Source: Erpetoichthys calabaricus
Taxonomy: Eukaryota; Chordata; Cladistia; Polypteriformes; Polypteridae
Assembly: GCF_900747795.2 (NCBI RefSeq)
Contig: NC_041394.2
Coordinates: 338,061,414-338,125,413 of the forward strand
DNA: 64,000 nucleotides
Direction: 5' to 3'
Below are positions 1 through 11,899 of the stretch, piece after piece (the first letter of the stretch is position 1; each line of letters begins with the position of its first letter). Under the pieces are notes generated by a model. That model was not told where the DNA came from. It saw only the letters and a program-made list of their open reading frames with translations, and searched no databases. The translations under genes and the position numbers were made by a program.

Positions 1-486
1 TCTTCACCAGCTCTTTAACTGGCATCAGCAGAGCTCCACTAATGCGGTTTGTCCGCACTGTACCAATGCAGCTGATTCCCAGACGTGGTGCTGTTATAGT
101 TTTGCACAGTGATATCACCACTTTGGCCCCCAGAAGTAACATCTGCTCCTCCTCACTCAGGTCAACATTGAAAATGTGGATTTCCCTTGATAAAGTAAGA
201 GATCATGTACAATGCCACAGGAACTGGCCTGACAGAAGACTTTGAAACCCCACTTATCTGGTTTATTGGCAATGTACTAACACAGATTCCCTGCCCGTGT
301 GCCTTTGTATGTCACCATTACTTCATCTACACTCTGCCTGTAAGTGGATGGAATAAGGAGACACTGCTTTCTCAGCATTTCAAACAGAGGGCGGATTTTA
401 TAAAACTGATCCTGGCTGCCTTCACATTGCTCATTGTCAGTGAAGTGAACAAGTTTGCATAACAACTTGAACCTTTTGACGGGCAT

Positions 487-487
<1 letters not shown>

Positions 488-578
<91 letters not shown>

Positions 579-804
579 GGGAAATTCACAATAAATAAGT
601 CAATAGTATTATTTCCCCGGGTGTTACAGTCCACATACTGGGAGAAGGCAGGTAATGTTTTTTCCAGTGTCACATGGTTAAAATCTCCAGCGATTAGCAC
701 AAGCACCTCAGGATGCTGTGTTTGTAACTTAGCAACAGCAGAATGGATGATGACACTTGCTATCTCCACATTCGCCCGAGGAGGGATATAAACAATAAAA
801 ACAA
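488..804 (-). mobile_element. L2-type LINE endonuclease fragment with GATA tail
   Basis: On the minus strand the frame reads YIPPRANVEIASVI and then IAGDFNHVTLEKTLPAF and YVDCNTRGNNTIDLF. This is the GDFN region of the apurinic-type endonuclease of L2/CR1-group LINEs. It passes directly into a short gaatttccc tail and a (TCTA)n run, the usual 3' end of such LINEs, so the reverse transcriptase is missing. The flanking piggyBac sequence carries tgacgggcata at 477-487 and tgacgcata at 805-813, a slightly decayed target-site duplication. Confidence 0.7.
490..579. repeat. (GATA)n microsatellite
   Basis: About 22 perfect GATA units. It forms the tail of the minus-strand LINE fragment and was probably expanded from that tail. 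Confidence 0.95.
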
Positions 805-1434
805 TGACGCATAATATCAGCTACAAGGTTGTACCGTGACAGATGGTGCCAGTAATCGTCTATGGATGGGCATTCGAAAACTCCCATGTAAAACAGAATG
901 GCCAGGAAAGATTCAATTTCATGAGAGGTGGTTTGTATGGGATCTCCAAACTTCTGGTCAGAGTACAAATTAGTGTGGTTAGAAATATGTTAAACCATCC
1001 TGTTAGTGAACATCTTCTTGAAGTACTGCAGTGGTGTTTCAATTTCATCTGGGGGATCAAATGTGGAATCTGACACAGGTATTGACTCAATGCCCTGCTT
1101 TTTCCATGGTAGCCTTCTAGGATCTAACTTGCATTCCTCTTCTGGCTCTGTCATACTGACTGTTTTTAGACAGTTTTTACCTTTGGTAGCTATTTTCTTT
1201 TTTTTTTTTTTTTGGTGGTGGTGGTGGTTCAACATCTTGGTCTTCATCCTCATCCAAGGACGTAAAATCATCAGCATCAGAGTGATGTGCCCGTGTGGGA
1301 TGGAAATCTGGGTCTGCTATTCTGTCATCTTTACTATCACTGCACCCTTCAGCATCAGACAGAGCAAGGTTTTCAGGTACTAGTGCCAGTTTAGGGCATG
1401 ACCTTTTGCCATAGAATGTTCTGGTGTCCATCTA

Positions 1435-3060
1435 CATAATATATAAACAACACACACAGAGATGATTTTCATGAAATATCTATCTAAAATATTGCAATAA
1501 TTATTATATTGCATCATATTATAATGAATTCAGTGATTACATTATAACATTAGAGGAAATGTAATGAAATAGCACTACATGTAAATGAACAGAATGAAAA
1601 GAAAACACTGCTATCCGTAGATATTTTTGGTAGCATTTGTAGTACAATAATTACCCACAAATGGGCATCTCTACCATTTGGCACAGTGTTTTTAAAAAAA
1701 TTCCTGCATCATGAATTTTTTGTAAGGGGGAGGGGGGTGTTATTGTCAACCATTCGCTTAAATAACCCCTCTGAATTTATATTTTATCGAAAATATCTGC
1801 TTACTTTCGAAGCCGCTTACGGTGTATGCAACAACTTGGAGGGAGTCTTCAAAATTCTTCATCTACGATTGAGCTCGCTGAAGTGGTGCCTCTGTTTTCG
1901 CACCACAGCATCTGGTGTATTTTCTGAGTACTGCATGTTCTCCAAGCACGGAACTGAATGCCCAGCCCAGTATTGTAACGCAACATGCAGTGCATTGAAA
2001 GGGGGGTCGTCATTTAAATGGTCTACCATTTGGTCGAGCAGGCACTTAAAGGGATTTATTAATGTCTTCAAGTTGAAGTTGCTGGAGATATCTTCTGTCT
2101 TCATTTTCTTCTAGGCTCCCAAGTTGGACTGGAAACTGAAGTATAACTTAAAAAAAGTCTGAACTAGCACAAGCCACTTTAATTCCAGTTGTTCATAAGA
2201 AATGTAGTGATTAACTTCATGAGGTAGATGCACAAAATAAAGAATAATCACATCAAATATTTGTAATTAAAATTTGTGCATTGATTCAAATGCTTAAAGT
2301 GTAAATACTCTCAATTGTAAGAAAAAGTGGTAATTTTTCATTCTGATAGTAGTGCATAGAGAATTAGATTCCTAAGTAAAGGAGAAAATTAATCTTATAT
2401 TCTTCATAACAATGTCCTTAACATCGGTGGCATCCCATGTGTTTACCCAGTTTGGCGGACAGCAGGAATTTGTAAAATTGGTGACCCTTTTAAAGGTGCT
2501 GCTCTCCAGTCTTATTTATCTCTTTTCATTTATTCACAGATTTGTTCATTAATAAGAACATGAGGTTTCGTTCCTCTGTTCTGCCTGCTTATCCTCTTTA
2601 CTCCTTGTCTTGCTCTTTCCCCACCTCAAAGAATTCAGTTGCTAGCCTCTAACCTTTATTATGCAACTCCACTTAAATTCAATCATCTCCCCTTAATTTC
2701 ACTTAGACTCAGAGACCTCACCTCCTCTCTTTACTTCTCCTTCCTAGGTGACCATATTTTATTATGGAAAATGCTGTTATCTAAATTTTAATTATCAATA
2801 ACCCAGTTAATGTTTATCAACTTTACCCTACTCCCCATAAGTGCTACTTGATGTGGCTTGAACCCAATCCTATTTGTCACTTTTGCACATTACGAGTCCC
2901 AGGCACTTTTCTCCACATATTCTAGATTTGCCCTCACTCTGGATTTTTGTATCTTATACCTTGTCTTCTTTCCTTCTGTTGATATTCCACTATTGCATTA
3001 AACTCAAATCCCTTCAGATGTGTCCTCCCTGCATCTCACCTCTAACCAACAAAACCTTAA
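1435..3060. other. AT-rich stretch without a recognised gene
   Basis: No gene or named repeat is recognised. A minus-strand open frame at 1859-2104 (81 codons) has composition that could be an old coding remnant, but I cannot assign it to a family. The rest is AT-rich and frequently stopped in all frames. Confidence 0.5.
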
Positions 3061-3180
3061 CTGTTTAGGCACCCTTGCTTCAGGTTTGAAATCCTGTGAC
3101 ACTGGCACTAATAACTGCGTACATACATTTTACAGTTTATTACATATGGAGTTATATGCAAATATACCTCATATCAAAAT

Positions 3181-3390
3181 GCAAGCTTTTGAGGCAACTC
3201 AGGCCCCTTCTTCAGACAAGATGTAATACAGAGACTGGAGTTCCCTATGTTTATATACACACTCTAGGACAAGAAACAACATTGGTAAATCTTGTTGTTT
3301 CTTGTCCTAGAGTGTGTATATAAACATAGGGAACTCCAGTCTCTGTTTTACATCTTGCCTGAAGGGGCCGGAGTTGCCTCGAAAGCTTGC
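3181..3390. repeat. Long inverted repeat (hairpin), possibly Penelope-like terminal repeat
   Basis: Bases 3181-3280 and 3294-3390 are near-perfect reverse complements with a 13-base spacer. The arms include gcaagctttt...gaggcaactc and the shared block with actctaggacaagaaacaac. The right arm continues into gttagccaataaaaggtcat and cattttgcttggcttttctc, a sequence that recurs at 37545-37675. The inverted terminal organisation resembles Penelope-like elements, but no Penelope reverse transcriptase is present, so the assignment is inference. Confidence 0.6.
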
Positions 3391-3394
3391 ATAT

Positions 3395-3485
3395 TGTAAT
3401 CTTTTTAGTTAGCCAATAAAAGGTCATTTTGCTTGGCTTTTCTCTACATTCATAATGGCTAACACGGTACAACACCCTAGTACTA
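3395..3485 (+). mobile_element. Interspersed repeat end, same family as 37545-37675
   Basis: The stretch from the ttagccaataaaagg motif to ggctaacacggtacaacacc matches 37545-37675 almost base for base. It directly follows the right arm of the hairpin and is probably the end of the same element. Confidence 0.6.
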
Positions 3486-4190
3486 CCTCATATCAACAAA
3501 GCATCCATTGACACACCAAAAAAAAAAACAAAAAACCCTGAAGTGATTTCATAAGTTATTCTTTTGAAAACAATATGCTATATGGAGAAATGTGTGGGCA
3601 AGTTTCTGAAGCATTAAACAATTTAAGCACGGTGTGTTTCAAGAGAAGTTATTTATTTAACAATTGTCTTTCAAAGGAAGTGAACCGACAGTATAGGTAA
3701 ACATTACACATATAGTTGTGTTAATTTTACTCTGTTAAGAACTCCGAATTTTCTGCATATATATAGAAATGAGACATCAGTACTTTTTGGAATCGATTAT
3801 GTGCCTCTCTACTAATAATCCATCGTGAAATAAAACTATATCACGGGGCATTTAACGACAATCGTGTTCTTGTAACGACGGACAGCCCGTCCTTCCCGCA
3901 GTGCTATTTTATTTTTTGGGCGTTGAGCGACACCATTTTTTGAAGCGAGAGTAAAATTTCCTGTTAAAAGCAGATTTTCACCGACACATCTCGAGACAGC
4001 CTTCTTGATTTGCCTTTATTTCTTCTACAAAATGCAATATTATGAAAACAAAGCACACTTGTCAGGCTGCTTTAGCGCGTGCAGCAGGCTGGTTGAGTCT
4101 GCACGGTTCTCACTTGCCTGATGAGACGCCGTTCCCTGCAGACCGTGAAATAATTGGAGATGCAGTTGAGAAAAACATAAAAAGACAAAA
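3486..4190. other. Flank upstream of the H1 pseudogene
   Basis: No gene is seen. The last 200 bases presumably include the old H1 promoter. An AAACAAAGCACA run near 4040-4055 resembles the H1 AAACACA promoter box, but it is weak. Confidence 0.3.
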
Positions 4191-4641
4191 ACCGCTCCAG
4201 TTGCTCCCCCGGCGAAGGTGCCGAAGAAGAAAACGAGCTCAAAGCCTAAAACGACTGGCTTTAGCATGTCTGATTTGATCGTGAAGGCTGCGACAGCTTC
4301 CAATGAACGCCACGGACTCTCTGGCCAGTCTCAAGGAGGCTCTCGCTGCTGGCGGCTACGATGTGGAGAACAACAATGCCCGCGTAAAATTAAAGAGCCT
4401 TGTGAGCAAAGGCGCTCTGGTTCAGACAAAAGGGACCGGCGCTTCTGGATCCCTCAAAATAAGAAGCAAGTAGAAGCAAAGGAAAAGGCCGCCGCGAAGA
4501 AGCCAGTGGCAAAAATGCCCGCTGTCGCCAAGAAAGGAAAGCAGCCTGCAGCGAAGAAGGTCCTAAGAAGGTGAAGCCGGCTGTAAAGCCGACGAAGAGT
4601 ACGAAGAAGCCCAAAGCAGCGAAACCCAAGACGGATCTATG
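4191..4641 (+). pseudogene. H1: Linker histone H1 pseudogene
   Basis: The conceptual protein follows a vertebrate linker histone. It has a proline/alanine/lysine start (APVAPPAKVPKKKTSSKPK), then the globular domain with [58 protein letters not shown], then a lysine/alanine/proline-rich tail. It is not functional. No ATG is present where the N-terminus should begin. A two-base loss occurs near 4321, two codons are missing at about 4392 between VKL and KSL, a frameshift follows near 4457, and a stop codon appears after it. No histone 3' stem-loop was found downstream. The longest open frame here is a mixture of right and wrong frames. It lies 0.45 kb from the H3 gene, convergent with it. Confidence 0.85.
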
Positions 4642-4739
4642 ATTTGGTGTGTGGAGGGACCAAAAAAAATTGCCAAGAAAGAGACTAACGCCTCGGGAGT
4701 TTTTAGGTTAGACCGAGGGACAGCAGTAGCTTTTTTTTC

Positions 4740-4761
4740 TAAAAAAAAAAAAAAAAAAAAA
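4740..4761. repeat. Poly-A run
   Basis: About 21 consecutive A bases downstream of the H1 pseudogene. It could mark a retroposed sequence end, but no element is recognised before it. Confidence 0.7.
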
Positions 4762-5039
4762 TCGTCAAAACGCTAAGAATTCCAACTTTCGAAACTGTGT
4801 AGATCAAAACTACCGACTTCAGTGATACAGAGAACCAATATGCACCCTCTGCAAATGGGCTTTGTGCGTAGGCGGCTGTTAGCTTCGAGCTAAAGTACCA
4901 GGAATGCAAATATAATCATCTCATCCCCACTCATTAAGTGCGTCTAACTGGATTCAGTAACACATTCCGACGTTGTGGACAATACAAACTCGACACGCAG
5001 GCACCAAAAGGATTTTATCCTTTAAAAAGATTGTTTGAT

Positions 5040-5055
5040 GGCTCTTAAAAGAGCC
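5040..5055 (-). terminator. Histone mRNA 3' stem-loop of H3
   Basis: On the minus strand it reads GGCTCTTTTAAGAGCC, the canonical six-base-pair stem with four-base loop bound by SLBP. It lies 34 bases past the H3 stop codon. It replaces a poly-A tail in replication-dependent histone mRNA. Confidence 0.95.
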
Positions 5056-5089
5056 TTTTTTTAATACGGGGAGTTTCGAGTCGGTGTCC

Positions 5090-5509
<420 letters not shown>

Positions 5510-5534
5510 TTAGCAACTATCCAGTAAACACAAC

Positions 5535-5545
5535 TAGTATAAATG
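5535..5545 (-). promoter_or_regulatory. H3 TATA-like box
   Basis: The minus strand reads catttatacta about 40 bases upstream of the H3 start codon, at the usual distance for histone genes. The match to TATAAA is imperfect. Confidence 0.5.
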
Positions 5546-5598
5546 AACACAGATTCAGCGTCACGAAGCGTATTATATTGAGGCCTTGTTAGTTTCTG

Positions 5599-5603
5599 AT
5601 TGG
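5599..5603 (-). promoter_or_regulatory. H3 CCAAT box
   Basis: CCAAT on the minus strand, about 55 bases upstream of the TATA-like box, within gcccaatcag. This is the common NF-Y arrangement of histone promoters. Confidence 0.6.
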
Positions 5604-5649
5604 GCGAATGAAAAAACCGGCCGGTGACGTTTTTAGGCTCGGCCTACCA

Positions 5650-6434
5650 TGCCGCCTTTCCATTGCGCATCTCCAAATTCGGCGCGGAATTTGTTTCCGT
5701 GCATTCGCTCGCTAACAGCTACTGCCAGCAGCTGTAGAACAAAGCTAGTCTGTTCAGTAAGACCCACTCTCCCTTAATGTTAGATTTCCTCCACTGCAAA
5801 CAATAATCTACTGATTTGGGCACGTGTATTTTAGGATTAACACAGGCACTAAATAGAGATCGGGAAAGGGAGCTAATGTATCTACGTATGTATATGGATG
5901 TTAAATTAGGTTACTTAAAATTAATGGAGGAATAAAGCTAAGCACGACATTATTGGAAAGAATGTGGGAACGATTTTAGAATCGACAAGCTGTAAATCTG
6001 CTGCTTCTATTTTTGACAATACGACTGGTGATTTAGCTTCTATCGTTTTTTCAACTCCTGTGGACGGGAAAAGTGTAGGAAAATGCTTAAATCATATACC
6101 TACTCGATCAGTTCCTTCATTTATTTAACGATGTGAACATAGCAGTGGTAAATGTGTGTGTGTCTGAGAGTGGTCTCCAAAAATGAAAGAATATGGAAAA
6201 AAATTAGCAACTTACACAAAAATTCCACTAAATGTCAGTATTATTCTCAAATGACTCTGATCACTAACCTGCGGGCAATATAAAATTAGAGCAATAAAAT
6301 TTACTAATAATTAGTACTGCAAACTTAAAGTAAAGCATTAAATTAACTTAGTAACATGAAATGCTACTCAATTAATATAATAACATGATAATGAAATTAT
6401 GTTGATATAAATATTGCTGTATGTAAATAACATT
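5650..6434. other. Intergenic, nothing recognised
   Basis: AT-rich sequence between the H3 promoter and the first SINE. I see no gene, RNA or named repeat. Confidence 0.5.
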
Positions 6435-6445
6435 GAGGCAAACAT

Positions 6446-6788
6446 CCATCCATCCATTTTCCAACCTGCTGAATCCGAACACAGGGTCACAGGGGTCTGC
6501 TGGAGCCAATCCCAGCCAACACAGGGCACAAGGCAGGAACCAATCCTGGGCAGGGTGCCAACCCACCGCAGGACACACACAAACACGCACACACTAGGGC
6601 CAATTTAGAATCACCAATCCACCTAACCTGCATGTCTTTGGACTGTGGGAGGAAACCGGAGCGCCCGGAGGAAACCCACGCAGACACGGGGAGAACATGC
6701 AAACTCCACGCAGGGAGGACCCGGGAAGCGAACCCAGATCTCCCAACTGCGAGGCAGCAGCGCTACCCACTGCGCTACCGTGCCGCCC
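6446..6788 (-). mobile_element. tRNA-derived SINE, full length (family A)
   Basis: On the minus strand it starts gggcggcacggtagcgcagt, carries A-box and B-box-like Pol III signals in the first 60 bases, and ends in an (ATGG)n tail. It is flanked by gaggcaaacat at 6435-6445 and 6789-6799, an exact 11-base target-site duplication. Confidence 0.9.
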
Positions 6789-7202
6789 GAGGCAAACATT
6801 CTTAATACAAAAACTGTAAACAGTAGGCCCTACACTTTAAACAACGTTAATCTTAACTGTATAACAAGCGAGTGATGCAAGATAAATACAAATGAACTTA
6901 CTACTGGTCATTAAATGCAGCTTTTCTGATTGATTCGGTATAATACAATATTTTAATTATTACAAATTACTATTAGTCCACACGGAAATGACTAGTACGC
7001 GTGCATCTATATCAGCCAACATCCCATAATACTATGTGCTCCAGATCATGTTGGAACGTGCACCCTGAACCATAAGACGTTAGAAGATTAAAGTAATCAG
7101 TTTTAGGTGAGGCTAAAGGAGATCCTGTTTTACAGATTAACAAATATGATTACATATGTATTAAACTGGATTTGTGAAAAAAAAAAAAATATATATAATA
7201 TT

Positions 7203-7530
7203 ATAGGCACAGTGGTAGCTCTGCAGGTTTGAAGTAACAACCTTATGATTTGCATCCCTATATGGAGTTTGCATGATCTTTCCCATGTCAGCACTGGTTT
7301 CCTCTGTGTGCTCCTTGTTCTGCCCACAGACATGCAGGTTAGGTGTTATTGGTGTTGCTAAATTTGCCCAAGTGTGTGTGAGCGTTTGTGCGTCTTCACC
7401 ATGTGGTGTGCTGGCACCCTATTCAGGTGTTTCTTCCTTGCATCCAATAATTACGTGGCTAGGCTCCAGCTTCCCTTGCAACTCTGCCATGGAAAAGTAG
7501 GTTCTCAAGATGGATGTATGGATAAATGAC
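7203..7530 (+). mobile_element. Old, degenerate copy of SINE family A
   Basis: Recognisable blocks are in family order: gcacagtggtagctctgca, gtttgcatgatctttccc, the ccacagacatgcaggttagg block, gtgtgctggcaccctattca and a final atggatgtatggat. Similarity is patchy, so this insertion is much older than the other copies. Confidence 0.6.
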
Positions 7531-8498
7531 TGAATAAAAAATGAGTAAAAGTTTTGCTCTTTTCACAGATTTTTTTTTGGCATAAAGTTAATCTTTTTCT
7601 AATAGGAATACCAGTCACAGTTATTGGAACACAGTTTGATGTATTTGCTCAAAAGCTAGACTTTCAGCAGCAAGGATGCCAATCAAATCCTTATCTTACA
7701 TACGCCGTGTGACCCTCAGCCATTTGCTACTCACTTGTTTGGTATCCAAGTATGAGGCAAACACAGCAATGTAAGAAACAAAAATAATTCATTAAATGTT
7801 AAAAGAAGGCTTTTTTTTTTCCAAATCAATCTCAGGTCGTTCTGTGGATATGGAAACAAGCACCACATTGCCTTGTGAAGGGTGAGACAGAGGATGTCAG
7901 GCAGGAGCATAATGTCAGTTTTTCCATCCATTGGATAAAAAACCATCTGGCGCTGAACTGAGTATGTTGCCTTTTCAAAGAAAGTAGCTTGGAGTCTGCA
8001 TTAGTAACCCAGCGGAGGAACGACTGTGTAAGGTCAAGAGGAAATGAACTCTAGACCTGGATTTAATGGAATCTAGGAAGTTCATCCCTCCCCCACCCCA
8101 AATCTGATTCCATGGCCTGATCTAGAAGTTACCCTGGTAGAGGGTTTCAAAGTTTAACATGTCTAAGGACACAAAGGGGAATTCAAGCAGTGTCACACTT
8201 TCAGGAGGAAGACAAATCCTGACTGAAAAAGACAAGCAGGGAGAGAGGAGAGAGAATGATAGATTGATGGTACAGATACTGTATATATTTTATGTCTGTG
8301 TGAAACAGTAACAAACGGGCCTTGTTCATTTATCTGCCATATCAATTGTCACGTGATTTTTTGCTGCATTTCTGCAGGCATTTGACACAAATAGGATAAA
8401 TGGGGTTTCTGATGCTGTGCACATTTTGCAGATTTGTTTCTCTTACGTGATTCGCAAGTAAATACCGTGGAAATGTGGGACTTGTTCCTGGTCTAATG
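7531..8498. other. Intergenic, nothing recognised
   Basis: No gene or repeat family that I recognise. Frames are short and AT-rich. Confidence 0.5.
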
Positions 8499-8506
8499 GT
8501 CTATGC

Positions 8507-9204
8507 TAGGGGTCGCCAACTCCGGTCCTGGAGGACTACTGTGGCTGCAGGTTTTCATTCTAACCCTTTTTTAAAAGGTGCCCTGTTTGTGCTGCTAATT
8601 AACTTCTTTTGAATTCATTTTAATTGACTTGTTTTTTTAAGATTGTTTCCCCTGAGTTTCTTCATCGTTCCTCTGAATTTGTTCATTTCTTTCCTTAAAT
8701 GGCACCCAAAACAGAAAGGAAATGTGAAGTGAGTGAACCAACAGAAGACCAACTAACTCAGGGCCTCAAACTCCAACCAGCTGCTTAATGAAGTGCCGAT
8801 TCTTGTCATTAATTAAACCAGTTCTTTAATTCTGTGGCTTCTTGCTTCTCTTATATGCAATAGCAGACATTTCCGCAATTGCTGAGTTTCTCTTTTCTAA
8901 GAGCTCAGTTGAAATGTTTTGTGAACCTGAGTAGATCAACATTCCTGAGACCTTCATCTTTCTTTATTTTCAGATATTGTATAATGGACACAGTTGTTTT
9001 GGCTCATTTTGTATCTTGTTATTGTTTGGCTGACAATTAAGGAAAAAGAAACAATTAAGAGTTCTGAGTCTTTAAGATCAAGTCAGATAAAATTAGTTCA
9101 AAAGAAGTTTATTGGCAGCAAAAACAGGTCACTCATTAAGAAAAGGGTTAGAATGAAAACCTGTAACCACGGTGGTCCTCCAAGACTGGAGTTGGCGATC
9201 CCGG
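8507..9204. mobile_element. Non-autonomous hAT element (family B), 698 bp
   Basis: Starts taggggtcgccaactccgg and ends with its reverse complement ...ggagttggcgatcccgg. The imperfect inverted arms extend about 65 bases (through gcaggttttcattctaaccc and its complement). It is flanked by gtctatgc at 8499-8506 and 9205-9212, an exact 8-base duplication, as hAT transposases make. No transposase is encoded. A second copy lies at 62327-63034 in the opposite orientation. Confidence 0.85.
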
Positions 9205-9212
9205 GTCTATGC

Positions 9213-10039
9213 CATTTTTGTATGCAGAAGGTATTAAAAACAGCAAGAAGCACCGCAACAGACACATTGTATGACTAACAGATTTCAGTATTATATTCTG
9301 TTGTAAAAATGGCACAGAGTGCTCAGCATTTCTGAACAGATAATAGACAAATAAGCGGATGACACATATCTTGTAATTATGAAAGAATGTTGTCATAGCA
9401 TAGGAAAGTGAGGAAAAAAAACAAACCATGCTCGATATCAATGTTTTCATGAAAAAGCATTATAAACAAAAATTGATCGTATCGCAAGTGCCAGCTTAAG
9501 GAGATGGATAGGTGAATTAACTATAAACAATTTGCATATGGAAATTAGTACATTTACTGCTCTTGTTACGGAAGCTTTTTTTGCCTTAGGGTTTAGGCCA
9601 AAATAATGCATTGTTTGCCTAAAATGTTTAATGAACAGTAACTCGCATTTTACAGCAAAGAAAAGAAATGCGGTTCGAAAAGCAATCCATTTACATAGCG
9701 CCAACAAGGACTTCCACTGATTTTAAGCTTATGCGTGTCGCATTCACCGCTGTCTCTATCTGCCTCGCTTTCGGAAGCTGAATAATGAAAATGGTGAACT
9801 CAAGGCTCAACTTCCTAAAGTCCGCGCAGACATTTCCTGTGCTCTAGCAGGTCGTCTTTGGAGTGCGAGGCAATGACTCGGTCTTCCACGAGAGAGGATT
9901 CTAGTGCCAGCTTAATAGTCGTGTAAGAAAAGTCGTACATATAGATGTATTGACGTGAGGGGTGGGGGTTGATTTGTTTTCAGTCCTATTTTTGTATGGA
10001 ATGTTGTATGACTTCAATAAAATAAAAAAAAAAAAAATG
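9213..10039. other. Intergenic flank of the H4 pseudogene
   Basis: No gene recognised. It may include the former H4 promoter; no clear TATA or CCAAT box was found at the right distance. Confidence 0.4.
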
Positions 10040-10273
10040 ATGTCTCGACGGCGCAAAATGTCATCATAAAATGCTGAAAGAGAACATCCAAGGTTTCGAA
10101 AAGCCAGCAATCCACCGCCTTGCGCGTCGAAGTGGCGTGAAGCGTATTTCTGGTTTAATCTCGGAAGAGACACGTCATCCGTGATGCTGTCAATTACACC
10201 GAGTACTCAAAAGGGGAAGACCGTGACTGCCGAGGTATACGCTTTGAAGACGCCGTATGCCTTTAAAGGTTAA
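10040..10273 (+). pseudogene. H4: Histone H4 pseudogene
   Basis: The translated pieces follow H4 closely from ATG to stop. They are [20 protein letters not shown], then [20 protein letters not shown], then [12 protein letters not shown], then KTVTAEVYALK and a final TPYAFKG before TAA. Compared with the 103-residue family it lacks most of the glycine-rich residues 3-14. It also lacks about ten codons for the GVLKVFLENV helix after EETR, has two frame changes (near 10170 and 10212) and loses residues near the C-terminus. No histone stem-loop follows. It is convergent with the H2B gene at 10619-10996. It is too short and broken to be found as an open frame. Confidence 0.85.
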
Positions 10274-10299
10274 ATGACATCCCAGACGGTGCACCAGAC

Positions 10300-10578
10300 A
10301 CGTATAATTAAAAAAAAAAATAAAGCCTTATTTAGAGCCTCCTACAATTTGAGCTTGGCTAGCAACTTGCCTGTTGAGCCAAAAGACACTTAACCGGTTG
10401 TTTCCTCAAATGTTGCAAGTTGTCTTGCGTGGAGAACGTTTGCCTAATAACTAGAATTAACAAAGTCCGGTAATGTAAATTTATTCAGAAAGGCACGATG
10501 GATATATATATATATAAAAAAAAAAAAAAAAAAAAAAAAGTACCGGTTGAACTAAGCTCTTTTTCAGAGGAGATAGGT
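10300..10578. other. Spacer with A-rich runs
   Basis: Contains two A-rich runs (10308-10322 and 10516-10539) and a short (TA)n at 10502-10515, but no gene. The minus-strand purine-rich motif of the H2B 3' end lies at 10555-10565. Confidence 0.5.
10555..10565 (-). promoter_or_regulatory. Histone downstream element of H2B
   Basis: Minus strand reads gaaaaagagct, matching the AAAGAGCTG-like element that pairs with U7 snRNA, 13 bases past the stem-loop. Confidence 0.65.
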
Positions 10579-10594
10579 GGCTCTTAAAAGAGCC
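10579..10594 (-). terminator. Histone mRNA 3' stem-loop of H2B
   Basis: Minus strand GGCTCTTTTAAGAGCC, the same canonical hairpin as in H3, 24 bases past the stop codon. Confidence 0.95.
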
Positions 10595-10618
10595 TTTTTT
10601 TTTTTTTTTTTTAAAGAT

Positions 10619-11104
<486 letters not shown>

Positions 11105-11109
11105 GACGA

Positions 11110-11680
11110 GCGAGTAGCTGCCCCACCCCTTCCCTAAACTAAAACTGCTGTTGCGTTAAAAAAGGCGGAAAAAATCTCGCTCAATATTTTCATTTGCCCT
11201 TCCGTTTTCAAAAGTATGCCGGAAAGTAGCTTTTCTTTTCTTTTCTTTTTTTTTATTTTTACACATTTTCGTTTGTCCCACCAGCGTTAGAGTGATTAAT
11301 GTATTTAGCAGATATAATACATGATATCAGTTAGGATATCAGCCCATTCAAAGAGATCAAAGAAATACTTTGCACATAATGATAAGAAGTTAAAATCGCT
11401 AGGGTCAAGGAGACAAAGGGGCGATAGATTGGTCCTTCTTGTTAGAAGAGGATTCCAGTCATTCAGTCACACTAAACTTATCCTATTTTGCCAATTCTTA
11501 TTGTGCTTTTAAAAAGAGGCGATAGTTAGTAGTATGTAATCCGATTTATTTCGGTTTCTACCATGACAGTTCACGAAAATAATTCTGAATTTACAAGGGA
11601 CTAAATGCAGGATATTGCAGGTTTGTTTTGCTGATCGGTGTAAATATCAATCATTTTAATCTGCCTTACAAAACTGCAGG
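11110..11680. other. Intergenic; upstream part homologous to H2B copy 2 flank
   Basis: The first 110 bases still align with the region upstream of H2B copy 2 (aacgcaacag, cttttgaaaac). Beyond about 11220 a T-rich run is followed by nothing recognised. Confidence 0.5.
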
Positions 11681-11780
11681 GTCTACAGAAGTGCCCAGTT
11701 TGTGAATTCTGACCACAGACTTGTTGTTGCTACTCTGAAGATCCATTTTAGGTCCAGTAGGCTACCACTGTTGAAGCAGG
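11680..11780 (+). mobile_element. LINE endonuclease C-terminal fragment
   Basis: The frame reads VYRSAQFVNSDHRLVVATLK then IHFRSSRLP. The SDHRLVVATLK motif is the conserved C-terminal histidine block of LINE apurinic endonucleases. It is only about 100 bases long, so the clade cannot be given. Confidence 0.6.
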
Positions 11781-11899
11781 CTGACACTGCAGAGGGGCCC
11801 TCAGCCCCAATGAAGGCACTCGGAGACTTCAGAACAGACAGCACAGTTAAGCTTTATTGTATGGCGCGCATACAGACTCACTTAAGATGGAACAATTAG

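Larger units (their letters stand above)
1..1434 (-). mobile_element. piggyBac-type transposase remnant (runs off window start)
   Basis: Read on the minus strand, pieces of a piggyBac/PGBD-like transposase appear in order. An acidic N-terminus lies at about 1431-1177. A linker at 1180-990 follows. The stretch with YSDQKFGDPIQ and FYMGVFECPSIDDYW lies at about 968-815, and PVKRFKLLCKLVHFTDN with KIRPLFEMLRKQ and SVDEVMVTYKG at about 486-277. SVDE is the region of the first catalytic aspartate in this family. The coding frame then continues, with stops, to base 1. Several frameshifts and stops show it is dead. A LINE fragment sits inside it at about 488-804. No terminal repeats were found, so the 5' border near 1434 is only the start of the readable protein. 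Confidence 0.8.

Noticed and set aside
490-579. GATA array as a CRISPR-like or satellite array
   Set aside because: It is a simple tetranucleotide run at a LINE tail, with no spacers.
1859-2104. Minus-strand 81-codon frame as a gene
   Set aside because: Protein-like composition, but no family recognised and stops directly beyond it.
4218-4574. Open frame of 118 codons over the H1 locus as a functional histone H1
   Set aside because: Only parts are in the H1 frame; the globular domain is shifted within it and no proper start is present, so it is a pseudogene.
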